From an uncultured Chlamydiae bacterium (lineage in GTDB: Bacteria; Chlamydiota; Chlamydiia; Chlamydiales; SM23-39): 9,023 bases of DNA. The stretch covers positions 1-9,023 of the forward strand of contig CAIVVG010000105.1 in NCBI GenBank assembly GCA_903909295.1, in the 5' to 3' direction. Position numbers and translations under genes: made by a program. This document shows positions 6,306-9,023 of the stretch, one piece after another. Within the stretch, counting starts at the first letter, position 1. Each line of letters begins with the position of its first letter. A model generated the notes under the pieces. The model saw only the letters and a list, made by a program, of their open reading frames with translations, searched no databases and was not told the DNA's origin.

Positions 6306-6335
6306 ATTTTACCTGCATGTACAAAAAAAAGTCAC
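6306..6335 (-). promoter_or_regulatory. Promoter of the PagL-type gene
   Basis: On the minus strand GTGACT (6335-6330) is followed after 18 nt by TAAAAT (6311-6306), whose end is 7 nt from the ATG at 6298. The transcript would start at or next to the start codon. The element lies within the 56-bp divergent gap 6299-6354. Confidence 0.4.
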
Positions 6336-6338
6336 TTT

Positions 6339-6344
6339 GATACT
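6339..6344 (+). promoter_or_regulatory. Possible -10 box of the double-CxxC gene
   Basis: GATACT ends 10 nt before the ATG at 6355 and overlaps the divergent promoter region of the PagL-type gene, so the two may compete or be co-controlled. No good -35 or Shine-Dalgarno is seen. Confidence 0.25.
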
Positions 6345-6354
6345 CTCGCCCTCG

Positions 6355-6621
6355 ATGATCTGTTGGAAATGCAGAAAGAATCTCGGGTCCCCCTTCAAGG
6401 TATTGTTTCGTACGACCTGTCCTTACTGCGATATCGATTTACATACGGGCACCGGATGCAAGTTTTACGCGCCGGGAAAACCGAACGACTGTCTGGTGCC
6501 CAACACAGACTACGTTCGGGATCGAGAAGCGAAAAATCTCTGCGACGAATTTCGGGCGAGCGAGGGGCCACCTCCGCCGAAAGACGGCGGCAGCAAATTC
6601 AATTCCTTATTTAAAACATAA
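6355..6621 (+). CDS. Small zinc-ribbon-like protein with two CxxC pairs
   Basis: From ATG 6355 the product is 88 aa. It has two CxxC knuckles, CWKC at 3-6 and CPYC at 22-25, followed by DLHTGTGCKFYAPGKPNDCLVP and VRDREAKNLCDEF (Cys35, Cys46, Cys63). This order (CxxC, TCPxC, DLH, CKFY-PG-xNDC, DxExxNxCxxF) is a pattern I recognise from small uncharacterised bacterial proteins, probably binding zinc through the two paired cysteines and perhaps a second site through the later ones. Function is unknown. The tail 70-88 is proline/glycine-rich and probably disordered. An upstream in-frame TTG at 6337 would add MILSPS, but the CxxC normally sits right at the N-terminus, so the ATG is preferred. It lies 18 nt before the LicD gene and may be co-transcribed with it. 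Confidence 0.78.
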   Translation: MICWKCRKNLGSPFKVLFRTTCPYCDIDLHTGTGCKFYAPGKPNDCLVPNTDYVRDREAKNLCDEFRASEGPPPPKDGGSKFNSLFKT

Positions 6622-6625
6622 TTTG

Positions 6626-6631
6626 TATACT
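6626..6631 (+). promoter_or_regulatory. Possible -10 box of the LicD-family gene
   Basis: TATACT ends 8 nt before the ATG at 6640; the preceding bases TTG make TTGTATACT, almost identical to TTGTATAAT upstream of the AAA ATPase gene at 1146. No clear -35 is seen. The LicD gene could thus have its own near-leaderless transcript in addition to read-through. Confidence 0.35.
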
Positions 6632-6639
6632 GACGTTGT

Positions 6640-7731
6640 ATGCTTGATCGCGCCTGGGACCTTTTCGTCAATACGCTCACCTACCTATTTCTCCCATTGG
6701 TGTACTCCTATTTTGCATTGACTTCTTCTCTTTTCTTCAACATGTCCGACAGCCAAGCAACCGGCCTTGCAAAAGTGGCCGACGTCCTTTTTATTCCCTC
6801 ACATTACCTCTTTGCAGGGCAACAAGCACACCAAGCAGAAGATGGCTCCTGGGAATGGTCTCCTCGGTTTCAGTACAAAGACTCGTTTTGGCCCAAAACC
6901 ATCGCGTCTGCAATCGCCCTGCCTCCTAGCCTCCTTCTCGGCTCTTTAGCCAAGTACGCCAGCCTCCTTTCCCCCACCGCCTCTCAGCGGTACGCCTCTA
7001 TCAAAGAAGCTTGGACCTCTACCCAAACAATCCCTCACCTCGACCTCTATCAAAAAATCGGACTCGGAGACCCAGCCGACCTATTTCAGTCGGAAGGATT
7101 GGCGCGCAGACCGGGCGCAGAAAATCATATGAGCTCCGGAAAAGTGTGTTTAAAGGAGATCGGCGATCTTTTGAACCAAGCTGGCATTCCCTGGTGGGTG
7201 GACTGCGGCACCTGTTTGGGCACCTACCGTTACGGAGGCATCATTCCTTGGGATGAAGATATCGACATCGCCATTTTGGCCATTGATTCTGAAAACGTAC
7301 GGAGGGCTCTCAACGCCCTCGATGGGGCGAAATACAGCGTCCAAGATTGGTCCGGGCGCGGCTTACCCCATACTCTTTTTAAAGTGTTCGTCAAGGAAAC
7401 TCAAGCCATGATCGATGTCTATCACTTTGACGTCGACCTAGAGACAAAAGAGCTAAAATTTATCTTGAGCCTGGAAGACAATCTTTTTTGCCCTGAGTGG
7501 TGGAAGGTGAGAGAGCGCCGTTTTAAAGAACCGGTCCCCTTTGCGACGGTTTTCCCCCTCAAGAAAGCGACCTTTGACGGAGTCGATGTATTCGTCCCCC
7601 AGAATCCAAAAAAATACTTACAAAGATACTATGGAGAAAACCTCGCTCCAGCTAAGATTTACGACTCAGAACAAGACGAGTATGTAAAAGACCCTTCTCA
7701 TGAGTACTGGCAAAGAAGTTATGTACATTAA
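6640..7731 (+). CDS. LicD-family phosphotransferase with N-terminal membrane region
   Basis: This 363-aa protein has a C-terminal LicD domain at about 170-362. The diagnostic stretch PWWVDCGTCLGTYRYGG-IIPWDEDIDI at 184-210 carries the nucleotidyltransferase-fold residues G190/T191 and the acidic DEDID (205-209), with a likely third Asp in MIDVYHFD near 259. LicD proteins transfer phosphocholine or related phospho-polyol groups from CDP donors to surface glycans, LPS or teichoic acids. The first ~165 residues are not LicD: hydrophobic segments at about 10-33 and 86-110 would tether the enzyme to the membrane, and this part matches no domain I know. Intact length and motif suggest an active enzyme; the acceptor is unknown. 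Upstream lies the double-CxxC gene, downstream the antiporter 26 nt away. No Shine-Dalgarno is visible. Confidence 0.87.
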   Translation: MLDRAWDLFVNTLTYLFLPLVYSYFALTSSLFFNMSDSQATGLAKVADVLFIPSHYLFAGQQAHQAEDGSWEWSPRFQYKDSFWPKTIASAIALPPSLLLGSLAKYASLLSPTASQRYASIKEAWTSTQTIPHLDLYQKIGLGDPADLFQSEGLARRPGAENHMSSGKVCLKEIGDLLNQAGIPWWVDCGTCLGTYRYGGIIPWDEDIDIAILAIDSENVRRALNALDGAKYSVQDWSGRGLPHTLFKVFVKETQAMIDVYHFDVDLETKELKFILSLEDNLFCPEWWKVRERRFKEPVPFATVFPLKKATFDGVDVFVPQNPKKYLQRYYGENLAPAKIYDSEQDEYVKDPSHEYWQRSYVH

Positions 7732-7744
7732 TTTCAAAAAAACA

Positions 7745-7750
7745 GATAAT
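7745..7750 (+). promoter_or_regulatory. Possible -10 box of the antiporter gene
   Basis: GATAAT ends 7 nt before the ATG at 7758, in the 26-nt gap after the LicD stop. It has the same spacing as the other -10-like boxes in the window but lacks the first T of the consensus, and no -35 is seen. Confidence 0.25.
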
Positions 7751-7757
7751 TTCCCAC

Positions 7758-9023
7758 ATGAAAAATCAGCGCAAACTAACCGCCTCGATGATCGCCCTGA
7801 TGAACGTCTGCGCGATCTGCAACATCAAGAATTTCCCCGTCCTTGCTGAATACGGCTTATCTGTCGTCGCCTTCCTTATTTTGTCCGCTCTTTTCTTCTT
7901 TGTCCCCGTCGCTCTTGTATCGGCCGAACTGGCCTCTGCATGGCCCGACCGAGGAGTTTACACCTGGGTGAAGACCGCCTTTGGTCCCAAGTGGGGCTTT
8001 TTGGCCATCTGGTTTGAGTGGATTGAGAATGTGATCTACTACCCCACGATCCTCTCCTTCATTGTGACCACCTTGGCCTACATGGTTGATCCGGCCCTTG
8101 CGAGCAATAAGATCTACGTCGTGACGACCCTCCTCATCACCTTTTGGACCATGACCTTTGTCAACTTCTTTGGGATGCAAATTTCCGGTTGGATCAGTTC
8201 CCTGTCAGCTGTGTTTGGAACTATTTTGCCCATTGTCTTGATCATTGGTTTAGGCGGCTGGTGGCTTTTCACAGGCCATCCCTCCCAAATCACCTTCAGT
8301 TGGGGAGCTCTCGTTCCCGACCTCAGCTCGCTGAACCAGCTCGTCCTCTTGTCTGGAGTGTTACTCGGCCTAGCTGGGATGGAGATGACCGCCGTCCATG
8401 CCAAAGAGGTCGAAGATCCCCGCCGAGGATATCCCCGAGGCATCTTCTTTTCCTCCGTGCTGATCATCCTCTTTTCTATTCTGGGATCTTTGGCTGTCGC
8501 CGTGCTGATTCCCCGCGAACAGATCCAACTCGCATCTGGAGGAATGGAAGCCTTTCGCTACTTATTTGCCGAGGTGGGAATGAGCTGGGCCTTGCCCCTG
8601 GTCGCCGGAGTAACTGCCTTTGGAGCCCTCGGGATGATGAGCACCTGGATCATTGGCCCTAGTAGAGGTCTTTTAGCGACCGCTCAAGATGGCGAACTCC
8701 CCCGCTGGTTTCATAAAACGAATCGGTACAATATGCCCGTATCGATCTTGCTCACACAAGCGTTCATCGTAACGGCTCTCTCCCTGATCTTTTTATTCAT
8801 GCCGTCCGTCAGCAGCTCTTATTGGGTTTTTTTGGCGCTCTCTGCAATGCTCTATATGCTGATGTATTTGCTCATGTTTGCTGCAGCGCTGCGGCTCCGG
8901 AAGACGCACCCTCACGCGGATAGAGTCTACAGAGTACCGGGAGGTAAGTGGGGTATTTGGGTCGTCTCTGCCATGGGCATGCTGGGCTCTGGTTTCGGCT
9001 TTTTTATTGGGTTTTTCCCTCCG
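7758..9023 (+). CDS. GadC-type APC-superfamily amino-acid antiporter, 3' end cut by window edge
   Basis: The frame is open from ATG 7758 to the right edge (422 codons). It is a polytopic membrane protein of the glutamate:GABA antiporter-like branch of the APC superfamily. Hallmarks are MNVCAICNIKNFPVLAEYG at 15-33 (first unwound helix), VALVSAELASAWPDRGVYTWVKTAFG at 51-76, FEWIENVIYYPTILSF at 86-101, LAGMEMTAVHAKEVEDP at 205-221, GPSRGLLATAQDGELP at 300-315 and YRVPGGKWG at 391-399. GadC itself exchanges external glutamate for internal GABA in acid resistance. Intracellular bacteria such as chlamydiae and legionellae carry related carriers for host amino acids, so the substrate cannot be fixed. 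No gad decarboxylase gene is in the window. Family length is near 470-510 aa, so only the C-terminal part is missing. Confidence 0.9.
   Translation, partial: MKNQRKLTASMIALMNVCAICNIKNFPVLAEYGLSVVAFLILSALFFFVPVALVSAELASAWPDRGVYTWVKTAFGPKWGFLAIWFEWIENVIYYPTILSFIVTTLAYMVDPALASNKIYVVTTLLITFWTMTFVNFFGMQISGWISSLSAVFGTILPIVLIIGLGGWWLFTGHPSQITFSWGALVPDLSSLNQLVLLSGVLLGLAGMEMTAVHAKEVEDPRRGYPRGIFFSSVLIILFSILGSLAVAVLIPREQIQLASGGMEAFRYLFAEVGMSWALPLVAGVTAFGALGMMSTWIIGPSRGLLATAQDGELPRWFHKTNRYNMPVSILLTQAFIVTALSLIFLFMPSVSSSYWVFLALSAMLYMLMYLLMFAAALRLRKTHPHADRVYRVPGGKWGIWVVSAMGMLGSGFGFFIGFFPP

Noticed and set aside
6640..7731. LicD-family protein as a chlamydial Inc (inclusion membrane) protein
   Set aside because: The two hydrophobic segments are more than 50 residues apart rather than forming the short bilobed hairpin of Inc proteins, and the LicD motif explains the C-terminus.
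8144..8662. 172-aa plus-strand frame and opposite-strand frames inside the antiporter gene
   Set aside because: The in-frame antiporter carries full family motifs across the same region; these frames have none.

Overview
The window reads as bacterial chromosome from an intracellular or host-associated lineage. A chlamydia-like (Chlamydiota) organism is the best guess, at low to moderate confidence. The reasons are a DASS carrier that resembles the plant plastid 2-oxoglutarate/malate translocators, as the chlamydial SodiT-type carriers do, together with a GadC-type amino-acid antiporter, a TMEM14 protein and a PagL-type lipid A deacylase. No single gene proves this. By eye base composition is roughly balanced, apart from one very AT-rich island near 5707-5768. 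There are no RNA genes, IS elements, CRISPR arrays or phage genes, and no stretch over 300 bases lacks a gene.

Layout, left to right. (1) 1-1146, minus: a DUF4143-type AAA ATPase, cut by the left edge. (2) 1207-4337, minus: a tight four-gene cluster, in transcription order Sua5 (tRNA threonylcarbamoyladenosine synthesis), an unrecognised ~105-112 aa protein, an RDD-family membrane protein and a DASS dicarboxylate carrier. The junctions are nearly or actually overlapping. (3) 4415-4744, plus: a TMEM14-family membrane protein, divergent from Sua5. Its 3' end overlaps by 8 bp the end of (4) 4737-5702, minus: a YheT-type alpha/beta hydrolase. (5) 5703-5785: a short intergenic gap holding an AT-rich palindromic island against the hydrolase start. 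(6) 5786-6298, minus: a PagL-type lipid A 3-O-deacylase. (7) 6355-7731 plus: a small double-CxxC protein and a membrane-anchored LicD-family protein, followed 26 nt later by (8) 7758-9023, plus: a GadC-type antiporter cut by the right edge.

How the genes may work together: much of the window concerns the envelope (PagL, LicD, TMEM14, RDD) and metabolite exchange (DASS, GadC-like), which fits a host-associated cell that imports host metabolites. Sua5 is housekeeping.

The most unusual signal is in the start regions. Every gene that begins a transcription unit has a -10-like hexamer only 7-11 nt before its ATG and no clear Shine-Dalgarno sequence. This suggests leaderless or near-leaderless mRNAs.
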